A stretch of DNA of 64,000 nucleotides from JAMLHH01 sp037189845 (GTDB lineage Bacteria > Bacteroidota > Bacteroidia > Chitinophagales > JADIYW01): NCBI GenBank assembly GCA_037189845.1, contig JBBCIS010000001.1, positions 186,001-250,000 of the forward strand, written 5' to 3'. A program made the position numbers and the translations under genes. Each line of letters begins with the position of its first letter. The first letter of the stretch is position 1. This document shows, piece by piece, positions 18,207 through 27,105 of the stretch. A model generated the notes under the pieces. That model made no database searches. It saw nothing but the letters and a program-made list of their open reading frames with translations, and was not told the origin of the DNA.

Positions 18207-18917
18207 ATGGATTTTCTGCATATAATTCTGATTGTCATCATTGTGGTGTGTGCAGTCGCTATCTATAATTTACTCAGGAAATTACACAAAAAAGAAGTAC
18301 AGCTGCGACAATTCAACCGAAGCCTGGATACTCTTGATGTGGACAGGTTGGAAGCTAAACTCAATTCTCATCTTTTCAAAAACATTCTGAATTCTATTCA
18401 GTCACATGCTTATCAGACTTATTATACAATAGATAAATTATCCGGTGTGCTGGATTATGTGTTGTATGATGCAGAGAAGAAGTTTGTTACTCCTTACGAG
18501 GAAATGAGTTTTGCCAAAGATTATATCGACATTAATAAAATCAAGCTGAGTCCGCTTTTTGAACTGAAAACCAAAATTATTTATCAGGATACAGAGCCAT
18601 ATCTTCATTCTAAAATTCTGATACCTTTAGTCTGTATTGATTTAATAGAAAATGCTTTCAAGCACGCAGATATACAGAGCGAAGATGCATTTATCTCCAT
18701 CACGATAGAGCTTAAAAATAATTTCTTCTCTATTTCTGTTTCCAATAAAATTTCGCCCAAGCCACCATTGTACAAATCTCATGGAGGTATAGGCAGTGCC
18801 GGTTTTGAATCAAAATTGAAAAAAATCTATGGAGACAGGTATTCTCTGGAGCGTAATTCTCAACAAGGTGTTTTCAATGCATATTTAAAAATTAATCTGG
18901 AACATGAGCAAAATTAG
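18207..18917 (+). CDS. LytS-like sensor histidine kinase (short form)
   Basis: The 236-residue protein has one N-terminal membrane helix (residues ~4-22), a short coiled region and then the His_kinase (PF06580) core. The phospho-acceptor is His55 in KLNSHLFKNILNSIQ, followed by LIPLVCIDLIENAFKHAD (N box) and HGGIGSAGFESKL (G box). It has no periplasmic or cytosolic sensor domain, so the input must come through the membrane helix or a partner. The 3' end overlaps the response-regulator gene by 14 nt. A -7 element TATCTTTG is at 18176-18183. Confidence 0.88.
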   Translation: MDFLHIILIVIIVVCAVAIYNLLRKLHKKEVQLRQFNRSLDTLDVDRLEAKLNSHLFKNILNSIQSHAYQTYYTIDKLSGVLDYVLYDAEKKFVTPYEEMSFAKDYIDINKIKLSPLFELKTKIIYQDTEPYLHSKILIPLVCIDLIENAFKHADIQSEDAFISITIELKNNFFSISVSNKISPKPPLYKSHGGIGSAGFESKLKKIYGDRYSLERNSQQGVFNAYLKINLEHEQN

Positions 18918-19623
18918 GTGCGTACTGATAGATGATGAATTGCCCGGGTTGACTTATCTGAAAATGTTGTGCGAGCAGATATCCGATCTGGAGGTTGTAA
19001 AAGCTTTTAAGAGTCCGGTCACTTTTCTGGAAGAAATGGATTTTCTGGATTTTGATTTATGTATTATTGATATAGAAATGCCGGGAATGAACGGTCTTCA
19101 GGTTGTTAATCTGTTAAAAGGTAAGCCTGTGATCTTTACTACTGCGTATAATGAATATGCCGCAGAAGCGTTTGATCTGGATGCAGTAGATTATATCAGA
19201 AAGCCTTTGAAAATGGAACGTTTGCAGCAAGCAATTGAAAAGGCAAAAAATAAAATCAACAATGAAAAGAAAGAAAAAACATTCTTTCAGCTAAATTCTG
19301 ATAAAGGCAAAGTGATTGTCTTTTTTGAACAGTTATCCTATGTGAGAACTTCGGAGGTAGATAGCAGGGATAAAATTGCAACGCTGATTGATGGCACTGA
19401 AATCGTATTAAAAAATATTTCGTTTCAAAAAATGCTGCAATTACTTCCCGATAATCAATTTATACAGATTAACCGAAAGGAAATAATTGCTATAAAAGCT
19501 ATCAGAGCTTTCTCTTTTGATGAAATAGTTACTAATATCACTAATATTCAAAATGGTCAGCAGCTGATTTTGACTTTGAGCGAAATTTACAGAAATCAAT
19601 TTTTGAAGTATGTAGAAAATTAA
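18904..19623 (+). CDS. LytTR-family response regulator
   Basis: This 239-residue regulator has a receiver domain with phospho-acceptor Asp56 (CIIDIEMPGMNGLQV) and Lys100 (DYIRKPLKMERL). A LytTR DNA-binding domain follows in the C-terminal half (VIVFFEQLSYVRTSEVDSRDKIATL and QFIQINRKEIIAIKAI). It is the partner of the kinase with which it overlaps by 14 nt. The two genes downstream (envelope protein and antiporter) are on the same strand with small gaps, so they may be cotranscribed. Confidence 0.92.
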   Translation: MSKIRCVLIDDELPGLTYLKMLCEQISDLEVVKAFKSPVTFLEEMDFLDFDLCIIDIEMPGMNGLQVVNLLKGKPVIFTTAYNEYAAEAFDLDAVDYIRKPLKMERLQQAIEKAKNKINNEKKEKTFFQLNSDKGKVIVFFEQLSYVRTSEVDSRDKIATLIDGTEIVLKNISFQKMLQLLPDNQFIQINRKEIIAIKAIRAFSFDEIVTNITNIQNGQQLILTLSEIYRNQFLKYVEN

Positions 19624-19716
19624 CTTCATTACAGTTTTTCTCCTGTTGATTACATTTCATTCTTGCTCTGTCTCTTACCGGTTTTCTGGCTTTTACTGTT
19701 CTATAGTTTTGCAGCT

Positions 19717-20160
19717 ATGGCAGTTAAAATGCAATGGATTTTTTCTTTTATTCTCTTGTTGGCGTGGAATAATCATGTTTTGGGCCAGGATTCTGAGGAA
19801 AAAAAGAAGAAAGATGTTTCATTTGCATTTTATGACGGAACAATGATCGCAGGATATGTAGACAAGGGAGCATTTCTGAATTTTATGGGACCCAATGTAA
19901 ATTTTAATAAAGGGGCCTCACGAATTGTTATCGGAATGTTACCATCGTTAAGATTTAAAAAAGATAAATCTGTTACAACAAAAAATTCTTTCATAACTCC
20001 TAATTTAGGAGTGGGTGTTACGTATTCGTATAAATCATTTGCATTACAGATTCCTTGCTACTACAATTCCAAGACATCAACAAGCAATGGATATTGGGCT
20101 GTTGGAGTGGGAATAGGCTATCGTTTTAAAAACAAAAAGAAACAAGATGGGAAAGTTTAA
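19717..20160 (+). CDS. Small predicted envelope protein (beta-rich)
   Basis: Starting at the ATG at 19717 gives 147 residues with a signal peptide (IFSFILLLAWNNHVLGQ) followed by a charged segment EEKKKK and alternating strands with aromatic ends. Examples are GVGVTYSYKSFALQIPCYY and YWAVGVGIGYRFKNKKK. The pattern resembles a small outer-membrane beta-barrel. The open frame extends upstream to 19663, but that would give two consecutive hydrophobic stretches; 19729 is another possible start. The 3' end overlaps the antiporter gene by 14 nt, which suggests translational coupling. No family recognised. Confidence 0.6.
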   Translation: MAVKMQWIFSFILLLAWNNHVLGQDSEEKKKKDVSFAFYDGTMIAGYVDKGAFLNFMGPNVNFNKGASRIVIGMLPSLRFKKDKSVTTKNSFITPNLGVGVTYSYKSFALQIPCYYNSKTSTSNGYWAVGVGIGYRFKNKKKQDGKV

Positions 20161-22414
20161 GAACTCACTTTTTTACGTCACGATTATAGGAGGATTTTCT
20201 GCTTTAATCTATTGGATTATTACTAATGGAGCATTACTGGAACAAGGCAGAAATGTAGCTGCTCCTGTATCCAATCTGAGCCAATGGGGAGAGTTTATCA
20301 ATAATCTTGCAGCAAACCTGCACCATCCATTGGCTATTTTGCTGGCACAAATAGTAGCTATCGTTCTTGTTGCAAAGGTATTTGGATGGTTTTGTACCAA
20401 GATAGGCCAACCTACAGTAATTGGTGAAATGATTGCAGGTATTGTACTTGGACCGTCATTGGTAGGTATGTATTTTCCGGAGTTTTCGGCAATGCTTTTC
20501 CCTGATTCTTCGATGGGCAACCTGAAAATCCTCAGCCAGATCGGTTTGATTCTGTTCATGTATATCGTAGGAATGGAACTGGATTTGAAAGTCCTTAAAA
20601 ACAAAGCACATGATGCAGTGGTTATCAGCCATGCCAGTATTGTTTTTCCTTTTGCATTAGGAATAGGACTTGCGTATTTTGTTTATACATCTTTTGCTCC
20701 GGAGGGGGTACAGTTCGCATCCTTTGCACTTTTTGTGGGAATTGCTATGAGCATTACGGCTTTCCCGGTGCTGGCAAGAATAGTGCAGGAGAGAGGTATT
20801 CAGAAAACCAAAGTTGGAACTGTCGTCATCACTTGTGCTGCTGCGGATGATATCACTGCCTGGTGCATTCTGGCAGCAGTTATCGCTATTGTAAAAGCAG
20901 GTTCTTTTGCCAGTTCATTATATGTGATGGCTTTGGCTGTTGCTTATGTTTTTATAATGCTGAAAGTCGTCAGGCCATTTTTGGTCCGTGTCGGAGAATT
21001 GAGCATGTCTAAAGGGGGAATATCTAAATCAGAAGTTGCCATCTTTTTAGTGACCTTGATTATTTCTGCATATTGTACGGAAGTGATCGGTATTCACGCA
21101 TTGTTCGGAGCGTTTATGGCTGGAGCTATTATGCCAGATAACGAACGGTTCAGACACATGTTTATTGAAAAGGTAGAAGATGTATCTGTTACATTGTTTT
21201 TACCGTTGTTTTTTGTTTTTACCGGTCTCAGAACGGAAATCGGTTTGTTGAATGAAGCTCACTTATGGCAGATTACCGGTCTGATTATTCTGGTTGCTGT
21301 CGTAGGAAAGTTTGTAGGTAGTGCCGTAGCAGCAAAATTTGTAGGACAGAGCTGGAAAGATAGTTTGACTATCGGCGCATTGATGAACACCAGAGGTTTG
21401 ATGGAGCTGGTTGTTCTGAATATAGGATTGGATTTGGGTGTGTTGAGCCCTGAAATGTTCGCAATGATGGTCATTATGGCATTGGTGACTACATTTATGA
21501 CAGGTCCGAGTCTGGATCTGATCAACAAGCTTTTTAAAGACAAAGGCACTCATTCAAAAGAAGATATCGGGTTGAAAAATAAATTTAAAATCCTGTTTTC
21601 TTTCGGACATCCTGCACAAGGGAAAAAATTATTGCAAATAGGGAATGCTCTTTCTAAAAAGCAGACCAATAATTCTGAAATAACGGGAATGTTATTTGGT
21701 TCAAGTGAGGATGTTTTTTCTTATGAAGATAGCTATGAAGAAGAAAATCTCACACCTATTATAGAAGAATCTCATGCACTTAACAGAAAGATTTTCACCT
21801 TGTTTAAGGTTTCTTCAGACATAGAGTCCGATATCGTGGAGATTTCCAACGGAAGGAATTATGATTTGCTGTTAGTGAGCGCTAATGAATCTATATATCA
21901 TGGTACATTCTTAGGACGTGTACTGGGCTTCACTACCAGAATTATCAATCCTGATATGTTGCTGGATACATTCAGAGGTAAGGAAAATATCTTTGACAAT
22001 ACGCCCCTGGATGATAACACCCGTCATATTCTTACCAATGTAAAAATACCTGTAGGAGTTTTTATAGATAAAAATATGGAGAAAATCGACAATGTCATTC
22101 TTCCTGTTTATACTAAAGAGGATATTTTTTTGATGGAATTTGCCCAAAAACTGATTCACAACAATGAATCTCAGCTCATTATTGTAGATATGGACCATCA
22201 GGTAGAGAATAACTTTACAATGAAAGAGCTGATTCGTTCGATTGAACAGGTCAAGCCAAATCATATCAGCCTGATAGAGAAATCAGATATCACGCTCGAA
22301 ATATTAGACCGGCAGGATTTGGTGCTGATTAGTCAGGAAAGCTGGAAACGATTACAGGATGCCCGTAAGAAATGGACGAAACATCTTCCGTCTATGCTGA
22401 TAGTAAAAGCTTAA
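20147..22414 (+). CDS. CPA2-family cation:proton antiporter (Kef/NapA-like)
   Basis: The 755-residue protein begins with an extra membrane helix, then a Na+/H+ exchanger domain (about residues 60-450). It has GEMIAGIVLGPSLVG, the AAADDITAWCILA pair of acidic residues in the ion site, and LMNTRGLMELVVLNIGL. About 250 soluble C-terminal residues follow, with a USP-like appearance (YDLLLVSANESIYH), a probable regulatory domain. It would exchange K+ or Na+ for protons across the inner membrane. It overlaps the small envelope gene and ends 7 nt before a strong terminator. The LytS/LytTR pair upstream is a plausible controller. Confidence 0.88.
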   Translation: MGKFKNSLFYVTIIGGFSALIYWIITNGALLEQGRNVAAPVSNLSQWGEFINNLAANLHHPLAILLAQIVAIVLVAKVFGWFCTKIGQPTVIGEMIAGIVLGPSLVGMYFPEFSAMLFPDSSMGNLKILSQIGLILFMYIVGMELDLKVLKNKAHDAVVISHASIVFPFALGIGLAYFVYTSFAPEGVQFASFALFVGIAMSITAFPVLARIVQERGIQKTKVGTVVITCAAADDITAWCILAAVIAIVKAGSFASSLYVMALAVAYVFIMLKVVRPFLVRVGELSMSKGGISKSEVAIFLVTLIISAYCTEVIGIHALFGAFMAGAIMPDNERFRHMFIEKVEDVSVTLFLPLFFVFTGLRTEIGLLNEAHLWQITGLIILVAVVGKFVGSAVAAKFVGQSWKDSLTIGALMNTRGLMELVVLNIGLDLGVLSPEMFAMMVIMALVTTFMTGPSLDLINKLFKDKGTHSKEDIGLKNKFKILFSFGHPAQGKKLLQIGNALSKKQTNNSEITGMLFGSSEDVFSYEDSYEEENLTPIIEESHALNRKIFTLFKVSSDIESDIVEISNGRNYDLLLVSANESIYHGTFLGRVLGFTTRIINPDMLLDTFRGKENIFDNTPLDDNTRHILTNVKIPVGVFIDKNMEKIDNVILPVYTKEDIFLMEFAQKLIHNNESQLIIVDMDHQVENNFTMKELIRSIEQVKPNHISLIEKSDITLEILDRQDLVLISQESWKRLQDARKKWTKHLPSMLIVKA

Positions 22415-22420
22415 AATAAA

Positions 22421-22455
22421 ACAGCCTGCAACTAAAATCGCAGGCTGTTTTTATT
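22421..22455 (+). terminator. Rho-independent terminator after antiporter gene
   Basis: ACAGCCTGC and GCAGGCTGT form perfect 9-bp arms around a 10-nt loop and are followed by TTTTTATTT. A run of A's on the other side could let it act for the minus-strand toxin gene as well. Confidence 0.9.
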
Positions 22456-22501
22456 TCTTAAATGGAGTTAATGATAGCACAATTTTCATTATCAGGCTCC
22501 T

Positions 22502-22918
22502 TTACCTTTTATAGGTTTTTAAGAAGTTGCCTGCATCCATTACGGGAATCAAAGCATTTTTAAAATCCTTTTCATTTCTTGTGAGTATCATACTACAGCC
22601 GGAACTGATAGCACTGAAATACTGCATAGCATCTTCAAAGTCTTTAAAATCCGAGTTGACAGCTTTTTCTATCACTTCATTATCCATTGGAGCTATATCA
22701 CAAAGGATTTTAAATTTTCTGATTTTTTCTAGTGCAGATACAGGATTTTCGTACTTTGATAGTATATAATGAGCATTTACTATAGTCACAGGTGTGGTAA
22801 AAAGATGAATTTTCCTTTGGTCAGCGAGTGTCATCACTTTGGCGGCAGACTCATAAAAAGGAGCTCTTTCTCCCAAAAAATCTATCACAATATTAGTGTC
22901 TAAAAATACCTTCTGCAT
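22502..22918 (-). CDS. PIN-domain toxin (VapC-like ribonuclease)
   Basis: The 138-residue protein shows the PIN acidic residues: Asp7 in VFLDTNIVIDFLGER, Asp93/Asp96 in FKDFEDAMQ and Asp118 in LTRNEKDF. PIN toxins cleave RNA (often tRNA or rRNA) with Mg2+ held by these residues. The gene lies 36 nt downstream of a small helix-forming antitoxin gene in the typical antitoxin-first order. This is a type II toxin-antitoxin module on the chromosome between the antiporter and a methyltransferase gene. Confidence 0.88.
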   Translation of the reverse strand: MQKVFLDTNIVIDFLGERAPFYESAAKVMTLADQRKIHLFTTPVTIVNAHYILSKYENPVSALEKIRKFKILCDIAPMDNEVIEKAVNSDFKDFEDAMQYFSAISSGCSMILTRNEKDFKNALIPVMDAGNFLKTYKR

Positions 22919-22954
22919 TACCTCACTTTAATCATATTTCATACAGGTATGAAT

Positions 22955-23200
22955 TTATCTGTACTTATTATCTAAATAATCTGTACGTTCTTTTTCGTTT
23001 TCTGCATCTAAAGGTACGCTCTTGCCTGTGGCAATACTCTTTACAAAAGGTGAAATCTCAAACTCATCTTCTTCCTCCCGGGTCAATGAATCCAGATAAT
23101 TTTCTACCAAACGGGACAAGCTCAGCTTTTTTTTAGCGGCATACTTCTTTGCCCGTTTGATTACCGTTTCATTTAGCTTTAATGTCAGCTTGGTATCCAT
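22955..23200 (-). CDS. Antitoxin of PIN module (DUF6364-like, ribbon-helix-helix)
   Basis: This 81-residue protein has an N-terminal ribbon-helix-helix type segment (TKLTLKLNETVIKRAKKYAA, then KKLSLSRLVENYLDSL) and an acidic, flexible C-terminal half that would wrap the toxin. The pattern matches the DUF6364 family of antitoxins that accompany PIN toxins in Bacteroidota. The RHH part normally binds the operon's own operator; a 14-bp palindrome lies 8 nt upstream of its start. Confidence 0.82.
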   Translation of the reverse strand: MDTKLTLKLNETVIKRAKKYAAKKKLSLSRLVENYLDSLTREEEDEFEISPFVKSIATGKSVPLDAENEKERTDYLDNKYR

Positions 23201-23208
23201 GAAATTAT

Positions 23209-23222
23209 TTTATACGTATAAA
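23209..23222 (-). promoter_or_regulatory. Palindromic operator upstream of toxin-antitoxin operon
   Basis: TTTATACGTATAAA is a perfect 14-bp palindrome. Its core ACGTAT recurs at 23237-23242, and CGTAT at 23250-23254. This is the arrangement expected of multiple ribbon-helix-helix half sites for autorepression by the antitoxin. Confidence 0.6.
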
Positions 23223-23262
23223 TATACTAAAATGGTACGTATTTTTAGTCGTATGATGAAAA

Positions 23263-23922
23263 TTATTTCGTCAGTCTGAAAGTGGAAAAATCTCTTTCCA
23301 CTAATTCTCCTGCTTTACTGGTGACAGTTTCTGTCTGAGTCAATGCATCTATATCACTGAATCCGGCAACTTTTGCAAGCGCTTCTACATCCTGAATATT
23401 ATACAGTTGAAATCCGTATTGTACAAAAGGTAATTTCTGCATGAAATCTTTCAATGCAAAAGTAAGACATAGAATTCCTCCGGGCTTGAGAACACGATAT
23501 AGTTCCTGCATGAACTCTTCCGGTTTTTTCCAGAAATAGATCGTATTCACGCTGAAAATTCTGTCAAAAAAAGCTTCTTCAAATGGCAAAGTATTGCCAT
23601 CATACTGGATAAATTCAGCTCTTTTCTGTTCAACAAATTCCTGATTGACTGATCGTGCATGCTGGTGCATAAGATCAGATATTTCCAATCCATAGTACAA
23701 TAATGAAGGGTCGGAATCCAGCAATTGTTTCAGATGTTCCCCGTTTCCGTGACCGATTTCCAGAATTTTATTTCCGGATTGCACAGAAAGAGATCCAATA
23801 GAGTGCCTGATCATACCAATATTCGTTTCAATCATATTTTTGGCCACCTCGTTCCCGATGTTTCCTTGTGGTTTCCCAAGCTGAGCTGCAAGCTCTCTGA
23901 GATTTTCTTCGGTCATTTCCAT
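23263..23922 (-). CDS. Class I SAM-dependent methyltransferase
   Basis: The 219-residue protein has the methyltransferase motifs: ILEIGHGNGEHL (motif I, SAM binding), an acidic residue after YYGLEIS, FDRIFSVNTIYFW (motif II/III) and LKPGGILCLTFA. It looks like a UbiE/small-molecule type methyltransferase (Methyltransf_11). No substrate can be inferred. It begins 9 nt after the M16 peptidase gene ends on the same strand, so they are likely cotranscribed. Confidence 0.88.
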   Translation of the reverse strand: MEMTEENLRELAAQLGKPQGNIGNEVAKNMIETNIGMIRHSIGSLSVQSGNKILEIGHGNGEHLKQLLDSDPSLLYYGLEISDLMHQHARSVNQEFVEQKRAEFIQYDGNTLPFEEAFFDRIFSVNTIYFWKKPEEFMQELYRVLKPGGILCLTFALKDFMQKLPFVQYGFQLYNIQDVEALAKVAGFSDIDALTQTETVTSKAGELVERDFSTFRLTK

Positions 23923-23931
23923 GGTACGGAA

Positions 23932-26787
23932 TTATTTTTCTGATTCCTCTATATTCATTTCAATCACAGGATATCCTAATTTTTGCAACGGTTCGAGGAC
24001 TGTTGCTTTATCTCCCACAACAATGATATACATCTGATTCGGATGAAGATATTTTTTAGTGATTTTATCTACATCTTCTTTCTTCAATGACTGAAGTATA
24101 TTGAGTTGCTGGTTGACCAGATTCGCATTGAAATTATTCTGTATGATATAACTCATGAAAGTCGCTTTTTGCGAAGCGGTTTCATATTTCAATGCATCTC
24201 TCTGTCCGATAGATTTTTTTGTAAAAACCAGTTCTTCCTGAGTAATTCCACTGTTTAAGTAACTGTTCAGTTCTTTCATGATTTCAATGACAGCACTGTC
24301 GGTAGCTTCAGCTTTTACACTTGTACTGACTACAAATTTGTCAACAAATTCTCCTCCGTTAAAGCTCGAACGTGCACCGTATGTCCATCCTTTTCTTTCT
24401 CTTAAATTGATATTGATGCGGCTGTTAAACATTCCTCCCAAAGGATAATTAGCAATGCCTGCTTTGTAGAAATCACCCAATCCATCATATTTCAAGCCTT
24501 TTCCTATTACTTTAATTTGAGACTGAGGCGATTTGTCCTTATGTGCAAAAACGATGGTGGTTTTTTCAGGAGTTCTGATTCCGACGAATGGAGGTTGATG
24601 AATGTTCTTTTTAGGAAAATTTTTTAAGGATGATAATTTTGTAGCGACTTCGTTTTCACTGATGTTTCCTACGATGATGATCTCCGTTAAGTCCGGTGCA
24701 AGATATTGTTGATAGTAATTTTTTACATCTTCCAGGGTGATATCAGAGACTGTCTTTTCAGTACCGGACTCCGGTAAAGAATAGATGTACTGTTCATTGT
24801 AAAGCAATTTAGCTTCTACAATTCCGGCAATACTGGCTGCATTGGTTTTTGCAAATTTAATTCCCTGTATTTGTTGATTCTGAATACGCGCAAACTCCGA
24901 TGAATCAAACCTTGGAGTGAATAGCATTGCATTCAATAGTTCGATGGTACGATCCAGATTTTCATTCAATGATGTTGCGCTGATGACTAAATCTGTGGCA
25001 TCGGAATAGACATCTATCTTACTGCCTATTTTTCTCAGTTCACTTTGGAATTGCTCAGAAGTATATTGAACAGTTCCCTCTTTGAGTAGCTGTGCCAGTA
25101 TGCTTGAAATACCTGCTTTTTCTATCGGCTCAAAAAGTTGACCCGCTTTGATAATGATTGCAATGTTCGTCAAAGGCAGCTCTTCATAAGCAGTGCCGAT
25201 GACTTGTGTGCCATTGGTCCATGTCTGATGCCAGAATTTCGGGATTTCTACTACAGGATTTTCACCGGGCTGAGGTTGCTGGCTTCTGTCAAAATTATCC
25301 TCGCCTTTTACATAAGTAAGATTTTCGTATTCACTCAGATCTGATTTATATCCCTGAGGGACTTCGGGTCTTTTATAGTTGTCCGGTGCTGCAATATTTT
25401 CAGGATCGTCTTTAGAATACACACTCAGAATAACGGCTGGTTTGTTTTTGATGTATTTCTCGAAAACGGCTTTTACATCTTCAATAGTCAAATCTTTCAG
25501 CTGTTGTATGGATACCTGCAGATGACCCGGATTGCCGGTGAATGTTTCGTAAGATGCTAAAAGCGCACCCTTTCTTTGTACGGATTGTAAGCTGTATACC
25601 AGGCTGGAATATTGGGAAGTGACATACTCGTCAAAAACTTCTTTGTCAATTGAATTTTTGTCAAACTCTTCCAGAATTTCCCTGATTTCCTTTTCTATTT
25701 CCCTGAGCTTCTGATTGGGTTGAGCAACTACACTCAAAGTAAACTGGCCGGCAAGCTCTGATGCAGGATTGGAAGCGCTCGCCTGTATAGCTCTCTGAGT
25801 TTTGATAAATCTCTGATAAAAAGGAGATTTCTTATTACTGCCGCCTATCAGATAAGACAGCGCATCTAAAGCTGCTTCATCTTTGGTATTTGCCGGAGCA
25901 GATGGAAATGTCAGAGAAACAAATGGAAATTTGATATTATCCTCATAAGAGATGTACCTGTCATCAGGCAATGCAGCCGGCATAGGAGGCATATTATTGA
26001 CTTCAGGACCTCTCGGGATATTGCCAAAATATTTGGAAACAAGCTTTAGAGCTTCTTTTTCTTCAAATTTTCCTGCAATAGTCAGAGTTGCATTATTGGG
26101 GCCATACCATCTGAGGAAGAAATTTTTTAAATCTTCCAGTGTGAATTTATCTATATCATCCAGATAGCCGATGGTTGTCCATGAATAAGGATGACCGAAA
26201 GGATAGAGCGCTTCACCGATCTTTTCGAAAACCAGGCCATATGGCTTATTGTCATAGTTTTGCTGTCTTTCATTTTTGACAGTAGCTCGTTGTATTTCAA
26301 ATTTTTTCGTTGTTACAGCATCGAGCAAATAGCCCATTCTGTCTGCTTCCAGCCAAAGAGCTGTTTCCAGCTGATTGGAGGGCATCGTCTCGAAATAATT
26401 GGTTCTGTCTCTGTTCGTGGTTCCGTTCAGTGTTCCTCCGGATTCGGTAACTATTGCAAAATGTTTTTCATCGCCTACATTATCAGAACCCTGAAACATC
26501 ATATGCTCGAAGAAGTGAGCAAAGCCCGATCTCCCCGGAGTTTCTCTTGCTGAGCCCACATGATAGGTTACATCTACATATACAATCGGGTCAGATGCAT
26601 CTTCATGCAGAATGACTGTTAACCCGTTTGGATATTGAAATTTCTTGTAAGGGATATTGATTGCGCTGTTATCAGCTTTTATTTCTTCGATGAGCTTAGG
26701 TTGAGGTAAGTTTTGTGCCATAATTGATTGTGTACTATATATCGCAGCAAAACTGATAATACTTAGCGATATTTTTTTAAAAATCAT
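23932..26787 (-). CDS. M16-family zinc metallopeptidase (periplasmic/envelope)
   Basis: This 951-residue protein has a signal peptide ending near SIMAQ and four M16-type domains in two halves. The first half has the inverted zinc motif HFFEH (residues 91-95) and the third ligand Glu173 in KNERQQNYD; the second half lacks HXXEH and has the usual R/Y motif LRERKGWTYGARSSF. This is the pitrilysin-like single-chain form common in Bacteroidota. It degrades peptides in the periplasm. The substrate is unknown. It may be cotranscribed with the methyltransferase gene. Confidence 0.92.
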   Translation of the reverse strand: MIFKKISLSIISFAAIYSTQSIMAQNLPQPKLIEEIKADNSAINIPYKKFQYPNGLTVILHEDASDPIVYVDVTYHVGSARETPGRSGFAHFFEHMMFQGSDNVGDEKHFAIVTESGGTLNGTTNRDRTNYFETMPSNQLETALWLEADRMGYLLDAVTTKKFEIQRATVKNERQQNYDNKPYGLVFEKIGEALYPFGHPYSWTTIGYLDDIDKFTLEDLKNFFLRWYGPNNATLTIAGKFEEKEALKLVSKYFGNIPRGPEVNNMPPMPAALPDDRYISYEDNIKFPFVSLTFPSAPANTKDEAALDALSYLIGGSNKKSPFYQRFIKTQRAIQASASNPASELAGQFTLSVVAQPNQKLREIEKEIREILEEFDKNSIDKEVFDEYVTSQYSSLVYSLQSVQRKGALLASYETFTGNPGHLQVSIQQLKDLTIEDVKAVFEKYIKNKPAVILSVYSKDDPENIAAPDNYKRPEVPQGYKSDLSEYENLTYVKGEDNFDRSQQPQPGENPVVEIPKFWHQTWTNGTQVIGTAYEELPLTNIAIIIKAGQLFEPIEKAGISSILAQLLKEGTVQYTSEQFQSELRKIGSKIDVYSDATDLVISATSLNENLDRTIELLNAMLFTPRFDSSEFARIQNQQIQGIKFAKTNAASIAGIVEAKLLYNEQYIYSLPESGTEKTVSDITLEDVKNYYQQYLAPDLTEIIIVGNISENEVATKLSSLKNFPKKNIHQPPFVGIRTPEKTTIVFAHKDKSPQSQIKVIGKGLKYDGLGDFYKAGIANYPLGGMFNSRININLRERKGWTYGARSSFNGGEFVDKFVVSTSVKAEATDSAVIEIMKELNSYLNSGITQEELVFTKKSIGQRDALKYETASQKATFMSYIIQNNFNANLVNQQLNILQSLKKEDVDKITKKYLHPNQMYIIVVGDKATVLEPLQKLGYPVIEMNIEESEK

Positions 26788-26896
26788 ACGTTGTTATTTT
26801 CATTTTAAAACTACTGATTTAGAAACATGCAAATCGTTAAAAAGTTAAAATTTAGAAAATCAGTTTAAATAAAGTGGATTGAGTCTAAATAAAAAT

Positions 26897-26904
26897 TATA
26901 TTTG
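26897..26904 (+). promoter_or_regulatory. -7 promoter element of Cys-rich small gene
   Basis: TATATTTG matches TAnnTTTG exactly and lies 5 nt before the ATG at 26910, so the mRNA would start at or next to the start codon. This supports the small gene's reality. Confidence 0.55.
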
Positions 26905-26909
26905 CAATC

Positions 26910-27056
26910 ATGTTTAGACCATCGCCTCTCAAACCAATGGAATGCGCTGAAATAATGCCTCAGAAGGCTGTTTCTCCTTGCTTCCTTTGCAAGAAGAAGT
27001 GTTGCAAAAAATACAAGAAATCTAAACGTTGCAAGAGCTGTCCCGGTAAAGATTAA
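26910..27056 (+). CDS. 48-residue Cys/Lys-rich small protein
   Basis: An ATG at 26910 opens a 48-codon frame ending with TAA at 27054-27056. The product has seven cysteines (positions 12, 24, 27, 31, 32, 41, 44) arranged as CxxC, CC and CxxC, and twelve lysines, with PCFLCKKKCCKKYKK in the middle. This suggests a small metal-binding or nucleic-acid-binding protein. It has a consensus -7 element 5 nt upstream and a hairpin with a short T-run downstream, which together argue that it is a real gene. A longer minus-strand frame over the same bases has no promoter and is rejected. Function unknown. Confidence 0.7.
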   Translation: MFRPSPLKPMECAEIMPQKAVSPCFLCKKKCCKKYKKSKRCKSCPGKD

Positions 27057-27075
27057 TTTCACTTGTTTAAGAGAG

Positions 27076-27105
27076 AAGATAACCCTTTTGAGGTTGTCTT
27101 TTATT
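27076..27105 (+). terminator. Weak terminator after small Cys-rich gene
   Basis: AAGATAACC and GGTTGTCTT pair (one G-T wobble) around a 7-nt loop and are followed by TTATT. It lies 20 nt past the small gene's stop. Confidence 0.55.

Noticed and set aside
26865..27062. Minus-strand frame of 65 codons over the small Cys-rich gene
   Set aside because: No promoter and an unlikely sequence; the plus strand has a consensus promoter, an ATG and a terminator.
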